From the IMG/VR virus record IMGVR_UViG_3300027806_000056, positions 1 to 48,951 of that record: a DNA stretch of 48,951 bases; one strand, 5' to 3'. The DNA is from a virus. The notes beneath the pieces are model-generated. The model saw nothing but the letters and a program-made list of their open reading frames with translations. It did no database searches and was not told the origin of the DNA. A program made the translations under genes and the position numbers. Below are positions 1-6,383 of this stretch, one piece after another. How positions within the stretch are numbered: the stretch's first letter is position 1; the number at the start of each line of letters is the position of its first letter.

Positions 1-657
1 CACCTCGGAGCGGAGGTCGGAAATGGGGCGGCCGGCAGGATAAGCCAGGGGCGAGGTGTCGAGGACTTCCATGCCTGCCAGGGTGCCGCGCATGTCCTTC
101 ATGCTGGCGGCGTAGCCGGAGGCCGTGGCCTTGGCGAGGTCGTCAATGGATGCCAGCCATTCCTGAACGTCATCCGTAGTGGCAGGCTTGCCCGTGAAGC
201 GTTCCATGCCGGTTTCGGCCAGGAGGGCGCGGAGCTTGCCGGGCACGTCGTCGCCGCAGGCCCCCAGGATCATTCCGGCCCGGACTTTGGGCGAGGCGTC
301 GAGGAACGGCTGGAGGTCTAGAGTGGTTGGAAGTGCGATGTTTTCTGGAGCTATGTTTTTTGCTCCTGCTTTTACTGATTTGCCTGTTAGCGTCAAACTT
401 CGGTCGTATGTTTGGCCTTCAATATCTAAACTAGCTCCAAGCCGCAGGGTTGATCCTAATGCCGTAAAAATTGCGGCATTGGTTTTTTGTAGCCCCGGAA
501 CTTTGCCGGTTAAAACAAAGTTTATCGCCTCTGCAATTGAGGTTTTTCCACTTCCATTTGCGCCAATGCACAAATTGACCCCGGGATCGAATTTATGAGT
601 CAAAGACCTTCCTTTAAAGCTTTCAAGCGTTAGCCTTGAGATGTATTTGTTATTCAT
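1..657 (-). CDS. SbcC/Rad50-like AAA ATPase, N-terminal part (runs off the left edge)
   Basis: The first 219 codons are visible and stay open to base 1. The N-terminus carries a Walker A loop, GANGSGKT (about residues 33-40), preceded by the short beta-strand context typical of SMC/Rad50/RecF heads ([10 protein letters not shown]...F-PGVNLCIG). By family knowledge such ATPases act with an SbcD/Mre11 nuclease in DNA end processing and recombination; a partner would lie left of the window. The start is the ATG at 655-657, overlapping the TGA of the HNH gene by four bases (ATGA). Codon use changes sharply: about 320-657 is AT-rich, while 1-315 is GC-rich like the rest of the phage. Identity as an SMC-like ATPase is likely; the exact subfamily is unknown. 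Confidence 0.8.
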   Translation of the reverse strand, partial: MNNKYISRLTLESFKGRSLTHKFDPGVNLCIGANGSGKTSIAEAINFVLTGKVPGLQKTNAAIFTALGSTLRLGASLDIEGQTYDRSLTLTGKSVKAGAKNIAPENIALPTTLDLQPFLDASPKVRAGMILGACGDDVPGKLRALLAETGMERFTGKPATTDDVQEWLASIDDLAKATASGYAASMKDMRGTLAGMEVLDTSPLAYPAGRPISDLRSEV

Positions 658-1418
658 GGGATATGTTTCCAGGTTTTGCGTTGGACGATTTTATTGACTG
701 TTGAAAAATAAATTCCGTATTCGGCGGCTAATTGTGCCTGCGTCACGTTGCCTTTGGCGTGTCTTTCCCGTATGGCGATAACCTTATCTGCTGTCATTTT
801 TGACGCCGGGTTAGACTCCCCACGAGGCATTCGTTCAATATGTAATCTAGCTCCATTTCTATCCCCACGCGCCCATTTTTCTGGATGTGTTTTAGAACCG
901 TGCCTGTTGCCTCGCGCCACCCTTTCTGGGTGCAATCTAGAGCCATGCCTATCCCCGCGAGCCAGCGCTTCTGGGCGCAATCTTGCATAATGAGAATCTC
1001 CGCGCGGCAACATCCATGGCTTTGTTTGGGAACCGTGAGTTACTCCTTTTGATTGCCTCCCTTTCGCTACCATATCTTGGATGTTGTCTTTAATTGTCCC
1101 AAGAAACAAATGCTCAGGGTTCACGCAAGCGCGGTTGTCGCACGAATGGCACACGCAAAACCCATGGATGCTGTCGTCGTGAGGAATTGCTCCGTTTTTA
1201 ATGATCCAAGAAATACGATGTGTCCCGTATGGGCGTCCTGATATTCTAATTTGCCCATATCCTTTTGCTTTATTAGCTACCCACACCCAGCAAGGCGTGC
1301 TCATATGCGGCTGAATCGGGCCGTTTTTGTCCACCTTGGCCCAAAATCTAGCGATGTCTTTTTCGCAGAGGTTGACGGATGGCGGCGGTGCGCCGATGGT
1401 TATGTCAGGATTCTGCAT
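654..1418 (-). CDS. HNH homing endonuclease with tandem DNA-binding-type repeats
   Basis: 254 residues. Residues 43-120 hold an HNH domain: CWVW, then YGTHRISW, then [19 protein letters not shown], the usual His-Asn-His zinc-site pattern of phage HNH enzymes. Residues 138-212 are five copies of a roughly 15-residue unit of the form [15 protein letters not shown]. This unit follows many phage HNH domains as a single copy, so its amplification is unusual. The C-terminus ([12 protein letters not shown]...STVNKIVQ) looks like a helix-turn-helix. It is AT-rich compared with flanking genes and probably a mobile, freestanding homing gene. It overlaps the next gene by ATGA. No clear Shine-Dalgarno sequence precedes the ATG. 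Confidence 0.88.
   Translation of the reverse strand: MQNPDITIGAPPPSVNLCEKDIARFWAKVDKNGPIQPHMSTPCWVWVANKAKGYGQIRISGRPYGTHRISWIIKNGAIPHDDSIHGFCVCHSCDNRACVNPEHLFLGTIKDNIQDMVAKGRQSKGVTHGSQTKPWMLPRGDSHYARLRPEALARGDRHGSRLHPERVARGNRHGSKTHPEKWARGDRNGARLHIERMPRGESNPASKMTADKVIAIRERHAKGNVTQAQLAAEYGIYFSTVNKIVQRKTWKHIP
783..1007 (-). repeat. Five tandem copies of a ~45-bp coding repeat in the HNH gene
   Basis: The segment encodes five consecutive units: [60 protein letters not shown] and [15 protein letters not shown]. Arg-Gly and a basic residue near position 9-10 are kept in all. The three central units are nearly identical, which points to recent tandem duplication. Such units are thought to contact DNA. 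Confidence 0.85.
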
Positions 1419-1508
1419 GGTAACGTCATGTGGAGTTTTAGCGCTGCCGTCTGCTGCAAACAGGCGGCTAGCGCGTTCAATTAACCACAGGCAACAGCCC
1501 AGGTCAAC
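1419..1508 (-). promoter_or_regulatory. Leader of the HNH gene: possible promoter and hairpin
   Basis: This 90-base gap is long for this phage. On the minus strand TTGACC (1502-1507) stands 17 bases from TTAATT (1479-1484), a possible but weak sigma70-type pair. A hairpin with nine base pairs and one bulge (1441-1449 with 1465-1474) lies between it and the HNH start codon. An own leader would suit a mobile gene, but neither element is strong. Confidence 0.3.
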
Positions 1509-1913
1509 TTATGTTAGATAAGATAGAACAGCCGACCCTGAGAAGGCCGGGCAGCCTGGAGCCTTGGCCGTGAACTTGGCCCTGCCGCGCCGGACGGTGG
1601 CGTGGCCCTGGATGACATGGCGGCGGCCGGACTTGCCGGAGCCCGGCAGGATGACCCAGCTTGTGCCGTCCATGCGCCTGACCTCCACCTGCCCGGCGGC
1701 CTTGAGGGCTCGCAGGCGGGTGTAGATGTTGGCGCGGTGGGCGGGCTTGCCGTGCTCCTTGAGGCAAGATAGGGCGGCGGATACGAGGTCGCATCGCGGC
1801 ATCTGGCCGTATTGGCGGAGCAGGCCGAGCAGCAGGGCTGACAAGGGCGAAGGCCGTTTAGCGGGCTGGGCAGGCTTGGGCTGCCGGGTGGCAGTGAGGG
1901 TGAAGTCAGACAT
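1509..1913 (-). CDS. Small winged-helix-like DNA-binding protein
   Basis: 134 residues, family not recognised. After a basic, proline-rich N-terminus (KPAQPAKRPSP), residues 25-85 read as a winged-helix-like fold: LSALLLGLLRQYG, then a helix pair, then HRANIYTRLRALKAAGQVEV, the recognition helix plus beta-wing pattern, followed by DGTSWVILPG. The C-terminus is basic. It lies five bases downstream of the proline-rich protein gene in the leftward operon that also holds the Rad50-like ATPase. A GGGAGG sequence about 11 bases before the ATG could serve as ribosome-binding site but is also the end of the upstream gene. A role as regulator or DNA-binding accessory factor is inference. Confidence 0.65.
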   Translation of the reverse strand: MSDFTLTATRQPKPAQPAKRPSPLSALLLGLLRQYGQMPRCDLVSAALSCLKEHGKPAHRANIYTRLRALKAAGQVEVRRMDGTSWVILPGSGKSGRRHVIQGHATVRRGRAKFTAKAPGCPAFSGSAVLSYLT

Positions 1914-1918
1914 GGGGA

Positions 1919-2767
1919 TTAAGCCTCCCAGGGTTCGTTTTGCGCCTCGGCTTCCTCGGCCTGGAAGTTAGGCGGGGTGGTGACGGTGCAGGAGGGGGCG
2001 ATGTCGCCGGACTCCAGGGCCTTGCACAGGTGCAGCATTTCAGAGGCGGCGGCGTGAACGTCGATCCAGAACGTCGGGTTGCGAAGTTCCTGGGAGATGG
2101 CGTCAGGAGACACGCCCCTGACGATGGCCGTGAACGCCTCCTTGACGGCCATGCCCACGGTTGCGCCGTGAGGGCCAGCCGGGCGTGGCGGAGGGGCGGG
2201 CGGTTGAGGAGCCTGCCGGGCCGGGGCCTGCTGCTGCGGCGGCGGCGGCCCTGGACGTGGAGGCGGAGGGCCAGCCGGGCGGGCAGGCGGCTGGTGCTGG
2301 GGCGCGTGGTGCGTGTCGTAATGCACGTCGTCACGGTGCGGCGGGCCTGCGTGGCGCTGCTGGGGCGGCGGGGCCTGCCGGGCGGGCTGTGGGGCCGGAG
2401 CGGCGGGGATGCCGTCAAGCCAGTGAATCGTGCATTTTGGGGAGCCGTCGTTGTTGCTGCCCCCACGGATGCGGATGCGCTTCTTGCCGTTGTATTCGTC
2501 CACCTCGATCCCGGTCGGCTCGCCCTTGCCGTTCCGGCCTGCCTCAATTCGCATCCACGGGCCGACCCATGCGGAGTCAAGGGCGTCGAAGTCGATGAAC
2601 TGGACGGTGGCCTTGGCACCGCCTGCGTCCTGGGCAAAGCTGCCCTGTTTGGTGCCCTGCCCGAAGGCGGAGGGGGCCGGGTCGATTTTGGAAAGGCAGA
2701 TTTCGACTGCCTCCAGATTGGTGCCAGCGGGGATGCTGGGGATGGCGCTGAGTGGTGTTATCGTCAT
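1919..2767 (-). CDS. Proline-rich protein with a possible OB-fold domain (SSB-like candidate)
   Basis: 282 residues. The N-terminal 130 residues alternate hydrophobic and polar residues in a beta-rich pattern (KATVQFIDFDAL, PWMRIEAGRNG, KKRIRIRGG) that could be an OB-fold nucleic-acid-binding domain. Residues 135-200 are a Pro/Gln/His/Arg-rich disordered linker. A helical segment and an acidic tail (EEAEAQNEPWEA) follow. Folded domain, flexible linker and acidic tail is the layout of single-stranded DNA-binding proteins, but no sequence motif proves this. It is the first gene of the leftward early operon and faces the RusA operon across a shared promoter region, which fits early DNA metabolism. 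SSB is a hypothesis only. Confidence 0.6.
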   Translation of the reverse strand: MTITPLSAIPSIPAGTNLEAVEICLSKIDPAPSAFGQGTKQGSFAQDAGGAKATVQFIDFDALDSAWVGPWMRIEAGRNGKGEPTGIEVDEYNGKKRIRIRGGSNNDGSPKCTIHWLDGIPAAPAPQPARQAPPPQQRHAGPPHRDDVHYDTHHAPQHQPPARPAGPPPPRPGPPPPQQQAPARQAPQPPAPPPRPAGPHGATVGMAVKEAFTAIVRGVSPDAISQELRNPTFWIDVHAAASEMLHLCKALESGDIAPSCTVTTPPNFQAEEAEAQNEPWEA

Positions 2768-2793
2768 TTTGTCGGGCCGCTGTTGTTTTGCGG

Positions 2794-2822
2794 TTGACGT
2801 AATTCTAAAGCAACACTAGAGT
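2794..2822 (+). promoter_or_regulatory. Rightward sigma70-type promoter for the replication operon
   Basis: TTGACG (2794-2799) and TAGAGT (2817-2822) are separated by 17 bases. Transcription would start near 2829, about 15 bases before the RusA start codon. The position between divergent operons supports the call. Confidence 0.6.
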
Positions 2823-2829
2823 ATTGCAA
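2802..2829 (-). promoter_or_regulatory. Leftward sigma70-type promoter overlapping the rightward one
   Basis: On the minus strand TTGCAA (2824-2829) and TAGAAT (2802-2807) are 16 bases apart and read toward the proline-rich protein gene starting at 2767. The element occupies nearly the same bases as the rightward promoter, so RNA polymerase could not occupy both at once. Confidence 0.5.
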
Positions 2830-2844
2830 CAAGATTTCCGACAA

Positions 2845-3210
2845 ATGAGTTTAACCATCACCGTGGCCCTGCCGCCAAAGGCCTGCGACCCAAACGCCCG
2901 CCTTCACTGGGCCGCCAAAAGCCGTGGCGTGCGGGCCTGCCGTAACACCGCCTGTCTGGCCGCCAAGGCCGCGTTGAAGGGCCAGCCGGGGCCGATGTGG
3001 GAAAAGGCTTCCGTGAAGGTTGAGGCGTTTTTCCCCACGGCCCGTTTCCCCGATCCTGACAACCTTATTGCCCGCCTGAAGGCCACCTTTGACGGCGTGG
3101 CCGACGCTGGCGTTGTCGCCAATGACCGGGGCCTTTGGCCGGAAAGGCCAAGCATTGCCAAGGACAAAGCGAATCCCCGAATCGTTCTCACCATCACACC
3201 CGAGCCATGA
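2845..3210 (+). CDS. rusA: RusA-family Holliday junction resolvase
   Basis: 121 residues, the usual RusA length. Family members are dimeric, metal-dependent nucleases that cut Holliday junctions and other branched DNA, helping recombination and clearing branches before packaging. The conserved acidic residues are visible: FPDPDN (Asp70, Asp72) and, after the helix ARLKATFDGVADAGV, VANDRGL (Asp94). These match the catalytic aspartates of RusA. I chose the ATG at 2845 rather than the upstream in-frame TTG at 2824, because the TTG overlaps the predicted promoter and the protein begins naturally with MSLTITVALPP. It is the first gene of the rightward operon and overlaps the next by ATGA. Confidence 0.9.
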   Translation: MSLTITVALPPKACDPNARLHWAAKSRGVRACRNTACLAAKAALKGQPGPMWEKASVKVEAFFPTARFPDPDNLIARLKATFDGVADAGVVANDRGLWPERPSIAKDKANPRIVLTITPEP

Positions 3211-3392
3211 CACCAGCCACCCGCCAAGCCCGAATCAACGAACTCGACCACCGCGCCGCCATACTGGAGCTGGAGCACGCCGCCAAGAAGCTGGCCTCTG
3301 GCAAGCCCGCCGTGGTGGCCCGCGCCCATGAGGCCGCCAAAGAGGCCAAAACCCTGCGCCAGGAAATCCGCCGCCTTGTCTGCCAGCCATGA
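3207..3392 (+). CDS. Small helical hypothetical protein
   Basis: 61 residues, family not recognised. Almost the whole chain is predicted helical and charged (ARINELDHRAAILELEHAAKKL, then AHEAAKEAKTLRQEIRRL), with heptad-like leucines suggesting a coiled coil. The ATG overlaps the RusA stop (ATGA) and its own stop overlaps the start of the next gene, so it is translationally coupled on both sides. That coupling is the main evidence that it is real. Confidence 0.65.
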   Translation: MTPATRQARINELDHRAAILELEHAAKKLASGKPAVVARAHEAAKEAKTLRQEIRRLVCQP

Positions 3393-3538
3393 GCCCCACC
3401 CAGCCCAAAACCTGCCCGCGCTGCCTTGGCCGAGGTCAGATCATGGTCAACGGCCACACTGGCCGAACCGTTCCCTGCCGGGCCTGTAAAGGCCAGGTCA
3501 ATCCCGCCGGCGCTAACGGCACGCATCGCCCGAACTGA
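3389..3538 (+). CDS. DnaJ-type zinc-finger mini-protein
   Basis: 49 residues. Two Cys pairs, CPRCLGRGQ (Cys9, Cys12) and CRACKGQ (Cys30, Cys33), form one zinc-binding site of the CxxCxGxG type found in DnaJ zinc fingers. The start codon overlaps the preceding stop (ATGA). A second small protein with the same CxxCxGRG signature is encoded at 10801-11016. Function is unknown; nucleic-acid or protein binding is possible. Short length limits certainty, but spaced cysteines and tight coupling support a real gene. Confidence 0.65.
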   Translation: MSPTQPKTCPRCLGRGQIMVNGHTGRTVPCRACKGQVNPAGANGTHRPN

Positions 3539-3545
3539 TCCGGCC

Positions 3546-3929
3546 ATGAAACGCACGCCGCTACGCCGCAAGACGCCGCTCAAAGCCAAGCCTAAGCCCG
3601 GCAAGCCGCGCCCACGGCTGGCCCAGGCCTCCGCCAAGCAGGCCGAACGGCTGGCCCGCTATCACGCCATGGTGGACGGCTGGCAGGGGCCGAGGCGCTG
3701 CGCCAAGTGCGGCCACAAGCAAGGCCTGGAGCCGCACCACCCGTATGGCCGGGGCCGTGACAACCTGTTCAAGGTCGTGCTCCTCTGCCGCCTCTGCCAT
3801 GCCTGGGTCCACGAATTTCCCGACATGGCCTACGGCATGGGCTGGCTCCAGCCTGAATATCGTGGCCTGACTTCCCGGCCGCATCCGATCCCTTGGAAAC
3901 CCGACGCCCCGATTACCATTCACAGCTAA
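3546..3929 (+). CDS. HNH nuclease-like phage recombination protein (NinG-like)
   Basis: 127 residues. A strongly basic N-terminus (MKRTPLRRKTPLKAK) is typical of small phage HNH/NinG-like proteins. A zinc-coordinated HNH core follows: CAKCGHKQG, then EPHHPYGRGRDN (catalytic-type His pair), then VVLLCRLCHAWVHE. Such proteins act on branched or nicked DNA in phage recombination or assist packaging. The neighbouring RusA gene fits a recombination role. The start is the ATG at 3546, seven bases after the preceding stop, with no Shine-Dalgarno sequence. HNH membership is clear; the NinG label rests on overall layout only. Confidence 0.75.
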   Translation: MKRTPLRRKTPLKAKPKPGKPRPRLAQASAKQAERLARYHAMVDGWQGPRRCAKCGHKQGLEPHHPYGRGRDNLFKVVLLCRLCHAWVHEFPDMAYGMGWLQPEYRGLTSRPHPIPWKPDAPITIHS

Positions 3930-3939
3930 ACGCATTCCC

Positions 3940-4203
3940 ATGCCATCCAAACAAGAAACCATGCTGGCGGCACTTCGTGGTGCCGAGCGCGACATGACGG
4001 ACGCCAGGGAACGCCGCGCCGCCATCCTTTCCGACATCGCCCAGCACGTCCGCAAGCGCATGAATGCAAACGGCCTGCATCGTGGTCACATCCGCGAGCG
4101 GCTCAACTGGCCGCCGTATCGGCTGGGAAACTTCCTGCACAACAACGAGGGCATCAGCCTGCCCGAAATGAAAAGGCTGTTGGAGACTATTGAAAAGCCA
4201 TGA
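3940..4203 (+). CDS. Small helix-turn-helix-like protein
   Basis: 87 residues, family not recognised. An N-terminal helix (MLAALRGAERDMTDARERRAA) leads into a region from about residue 35 to 85 that resembles an XRE-type helix-turn-helix: VRKRMNANGLHRGHIRERL, WPPYRLGNFL, then GISLPEMKRLLETIE. It may bind DNA as a small regulator of the early operon. Its stop overlaps the following ATG (ATGA). Confidence 0.6.
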   Translation: MPSKQETMLAALRGAERDMTDARERRAAILSDIAQHVRKRMNANGLHRGHIRERLNWPPYRLGNFLHNNEGISLPEMKRLLETIEKP

Positions 4204-4505
4204 AAACATACACCCTCGAAGAACTGAAGGCGGCCCAGGCCGCGCAGGCTACCGACTTTGGCGAGCCGTGGGAAACTGTCGCATCTGGTTCAATTAATAC
4301 TTCGGGAGATCTCGATGGGGTGATTGAAATACTTTCAAAGAAACGCGTCGTCGCACGGTTTTACGCGCCGGATGACAAAAACGAAGCCGACTTCAGCCGC
4401 ATCATCGCCTGCGTCAACGCCCTTCGAGGCGTCCCCGACCCCGCCGAGTTTGTGCGGCAGGCGAGGGAGAACGCGGAAATTCTCAAAAGACTAGGACACC
4501 ACTAA
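4200..4505 (+). CDS. Hypothetical early protein, 101 residues
   Basis: Not assigned to a characterised family. It reads as a small alpha/beta protein: a helical N-terminus (TLEELKAAQAAQ), a beta-rich middle (GVIEILSKKRVVARFYAP) and the pattern DFSRIIACVNALRGVPDPAEFV. That last pattern, in which a residue count of days or items is followed by CVNAL-GVPD, recurs in many small phage accessory proteins. The central 4280-4350 segment is somewhat AT-richer than its neighbours. It is coupled to the upstream gene by ATGA. Confidence 0.6.
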   Translation: MKTYTLEELKAAQAAQATDFGEPWETVASGSINTSGDLDGVIEILSKKRVVARFYAPDDKNEADFSRIIACVNALRGVPDPAEFVRQARENAEILKRLGHH

Positions 4506-4511
4506 TCTTCC

Positions 4512-4952
4512 ATGAGCACACCACAAACAGACACGCCGGAGACGGATGAAATCCGCCAAAGCTATGAGCAGCAACGTGCAAGTGTTGGTGACATTCTTGA
4601 AGAGTTGGGCTCAATGGAACGCCGCGCCATCGCCGCCGAGGTCAGGGTGAAGGAGTTGGAGGCACAAAAATGGCAGGACATCAAGGTGACAAAAGGCGGA
4701 GAAACTTATTCACTTGGAACTTTGCTTCCTATGCTTGAGTCTGAAATCGCCCAAGCCTGCGCCGCCCTCCGCCTGCGCCCAATTGCCGAGGCCGGGCCTG
4801 TGTCGGAGGGGGTTATTAGACTTTGGGCGTATTGGCAGGAAGGCTTCAAATGCTGGAACGTCAAAGACATTCCGGTGAACGACCCCACCCACTTTATCGA
4901 CATCTACCCGCCGCCTCAGGCCGAAGAAGGCCAGCAAGGAGGCCTGGCATGA
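4512..4952 (+). CDS. Hypothetical early protein with coiled-coil segment, 146 residues
   Basis: Not recognised. Residues 12-50 form a probable coiled coil (IRQSYEQQRASVGDILEELGSMERRAIAAEVRVKELE in outline). A middle part follows with Trp/Tyr-rich strands (VIRLWAYWQEGFKCWNVKD) and an acidic Gln/Gly-rich tail. The last codons contain AAGGAGG, which forms a good Shine-Dalgarno sequence for the next gene, one of few in this window. Function cannot be stated. Confidence 0.6.
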   Translation: MSTPQTDTPETDEIRQSYEQQRASVGDILEELGSMERRAIAAEVRVKELEAQKWQDIKVTKGGETYSLGTLLPMLESEIAQACAALRLRPIAEAGPVSEGVIRLWAYWQEGFKCWNVKDIPVNDPTHFIDIYPPPQAEEGQQGGLA

Positions 4953-5521
4953 GACATCCGCACAAAGAACGCTTTGCGGCCATGCTTGGCATTTCCGTAT
5001 CCGACGACGGTCAGACCGTGCGCCGGGCATCTGACGGCCACATTTTTGCGCTATCAGAGACTACGGACGGCTATTACTGGCGATTCTACTGCGGACCGAA
5101 GGGGGCTCGGCTGCAAATCCGAGTTCACCGCTTGCAGGCGTGGCAGAAGTTCGGAGACGCCATGTATGCACCCGGCATAGTCTGCCGCCACCTTGACGGC
5201 AATTCCAAGAACAACCACCGCGACAACATCGGCCTAGGAACTCAGCAAGACAACATGCTGGACCGCCACCCAGAAGATCGCCGCGCCCACTCTATGAAGG
5301 CTTGCCGGAGCCTTGTGAAGTATCCGCACGCCGAGGTCATAGCCTACTACAAGCAGCACGGCTTTATGGCGACCCTGGCCGAATTTGGCATTCGATCACG
5401 TGGCACACTTTCCCACATTTTGAACAAGTCCGGCACCGAGCCTGCCGTGCCCTTAGCCGAGCGCCCGGCCCGCCAGAAGAAGGCCAAGCCCGGCCTTGAC
5501 GGCGGGGCCGGGCGGGCGTAG
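4949..5521 (+). CDS. HNH homing endonuclease
   Basis: 190 residues. The N-terminal half has the AP2/NUMOD-like arrangement YYWRFYCGPKGARLQIRVHRLQAW, followed by the HNH core: VHRLQAWQKFG, IVCRHLDGNSKNNHRDNIGLGT and QQDNMLDRH, where the His, Asn-Asn-His and Asn residues match phage HNH enzymes. Residues 130-165 look like a helix-turn-helix (YPHAEVIAYYKQHGFMATLAEFGI, then RGTLSHIL). The C-terminus is basic. The ATG at 4949 overlaps the previous stop and is served by AAGGAGG eight bases upstream. It directly precedes the regulatory leader of the replication genes, a common target zone for homing genes. Confidence 0.85.
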   Translation: MRHPHKERFAAMLGISVSDDGQTVRRASDGHIFALSETTDGYYWRFYCGPKGARLQIRVHRLQAWQKFGDAMYAPGIVCRHLDGNSKNNHRDNIGLGTQQDNMLDRHPEDRRAHSMKACRSLVKYPHAEVIAYYKQHGFMATLAEFGIRSRGTLSHILNKSGTEPAVPLAERPARQKKAKPGLDGGAGRA

Positions 5522-5601
5522 GCTTGCCTCGCCGCTGGCCTTGTCGGGCTGGTGGCTGAATGGGCTTCAACTGAAACTGGAGCCTTTTGTTGGAAGCAGT
5601 T

Positions 5602-5682
5602 TGCTAAAATCCTCCCCTCCCCGTGGGCCGCATTTAGTGCGTGCAGCGTTTCAGCACGGGGCAGGAGGAGGGCCAATTTTTT
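5602..5682 (+). promoter_or_regulatory. Replication leader: extended -10 promoter and terminator-like hairpin
   Basis: A 163-base gap separates the HNH gene from the initiator gene. TGCTAAAAT (5602-5610) is a good extended -10 element. Bases 5611-5625 can pair with 5655-5671 over 15 base pairs with only two single-base bulges (C5662 and A5666). The right arm contains GGAGGAGGG, the only ribosome-binding-like sequence near the ATG at 5685. A run of six T (5677-5682) follows five bases later, so the structure has the shape of a rho-independent terminator. It may attenuate transcription or hide the translation start of the replication genes. Confidence 0.55.
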
Positions 5683-5684
5683 GA

Positions 5685-6383
5685 ATGAACGATCCAACCC
5701 TGATTGCCGACCTTGTGAGGTCTGGCCTATCTCCAGAACTCCTTCAGAGAGTCGTGGATGAATTGCTGGCACGGCCTAGCGGGGTTGTGGTTGTGAAAGA
5801 TGAGGCGGCCGAACGGAGGCGGATGGCGGATCGTGAACGCAAAGCCAGGGTCAAAATTGAAGGTGGAATTCCGCAGAATTCCGCAGAATTCCGCGATGAA
5901 TCCCCCTCTCTCTCCCTCCTCCCCCCCTCTCAGACTCTCCCCCCCACGCACCCTCACACACCCATACGCGAGGCCGCCAAGCCTGCCACGGCATCGGCTA
6001 CGCCTCCGCCGGAGGATTTGGTTTTGAAGCCTCAGAGCCCGCCTGAGAAACGCCCCAAGGCCCCGAAAGCCGAGAAGCCAGCCGACACACGCCACGCCGA
6101 GTTTGTCCGCATCTTCGCCGACGAATACGAGGCCCAGACCGGCAGCCCCTACGCCATGCAGGGCGGCAAAGACGGCCAGCAGCTCCAAGCCCTCCTGCGG
6201 TCATTACCCGGCCTGACCGCCGCCGAGTGGCTTAACGGCCTGCGCTGGGCCTGGGAGACGGCCGCCAGCCACCCTTACGCGGACTCCTGCGTTCGCCAGA
6301 CCGGCAGCTTGGCCGCCTTCTGCGCCGCCTGGAGCCGGATTGTCTCGTATCACGCCACCTACAAAGCCCCGACCCGCCGATGA
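5685..6383 (+). CDS. Replication initiator / helicase loader (DnaT/replisome-organiser-like)
   Basis: 232 residues. An N-terminal helical region (residues 1-55) is followed by a low-complexity Ser/Pro/Thr-rich linker (about 60-130). A conserved C-terminal domain then begins at about residue 138: EFVRIFADEYEAQTGSPY, then GGKDGQQLQALLRSLPGLT, a pattern typical of phage replisome organisers and helicase loaders that act with DnaB. Directly downstream, overlapping by ATGA, is dnaB, which supports the role. The linker-coding DNA holds three 10-base repeats and a long pyrimidine-rich tract, like the lambda O gene where the origin lies inside the initiator gene. The ATG at 5685 is taken; its leader hairpin suggests tight control. 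Confidence 0.7.
   Translation: MNDPTLIADLVRSGLSPELLQRVVDELLARPSGVVVVKDEAAERRRMADRERKARVKIEGGIPQNSAEFRDESPSLSLLPPSQTLPPTHPHTPIREAAKPATASATPPPEDLVLKPQSPPEKRPKAPKAEKPADTRHAEFVRIFADEYEAQTGSPYAMQGGKDGQQLQALLRSLPGLTAAEWLNGLRWAWETAASHPYADSCVRQTGSLAAFCAAWSRIVSYHATYKAPTRR
5866..5895 (+). repeat. Three tandem 10-base repeats (gaattccgca) inside the initiator gene
   Basis: Three head-to-tail copies of gaattccgca (last base changed in the third) are followed by a C/T-rich stretch from about 5900 to 5950 on this strand. Short tandem repeats next to a strand-biased tract in an initiator gene are candidates for initiator-binding iterons and an origin; this is inference by analogy with lambda. Confidence 0.5.
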
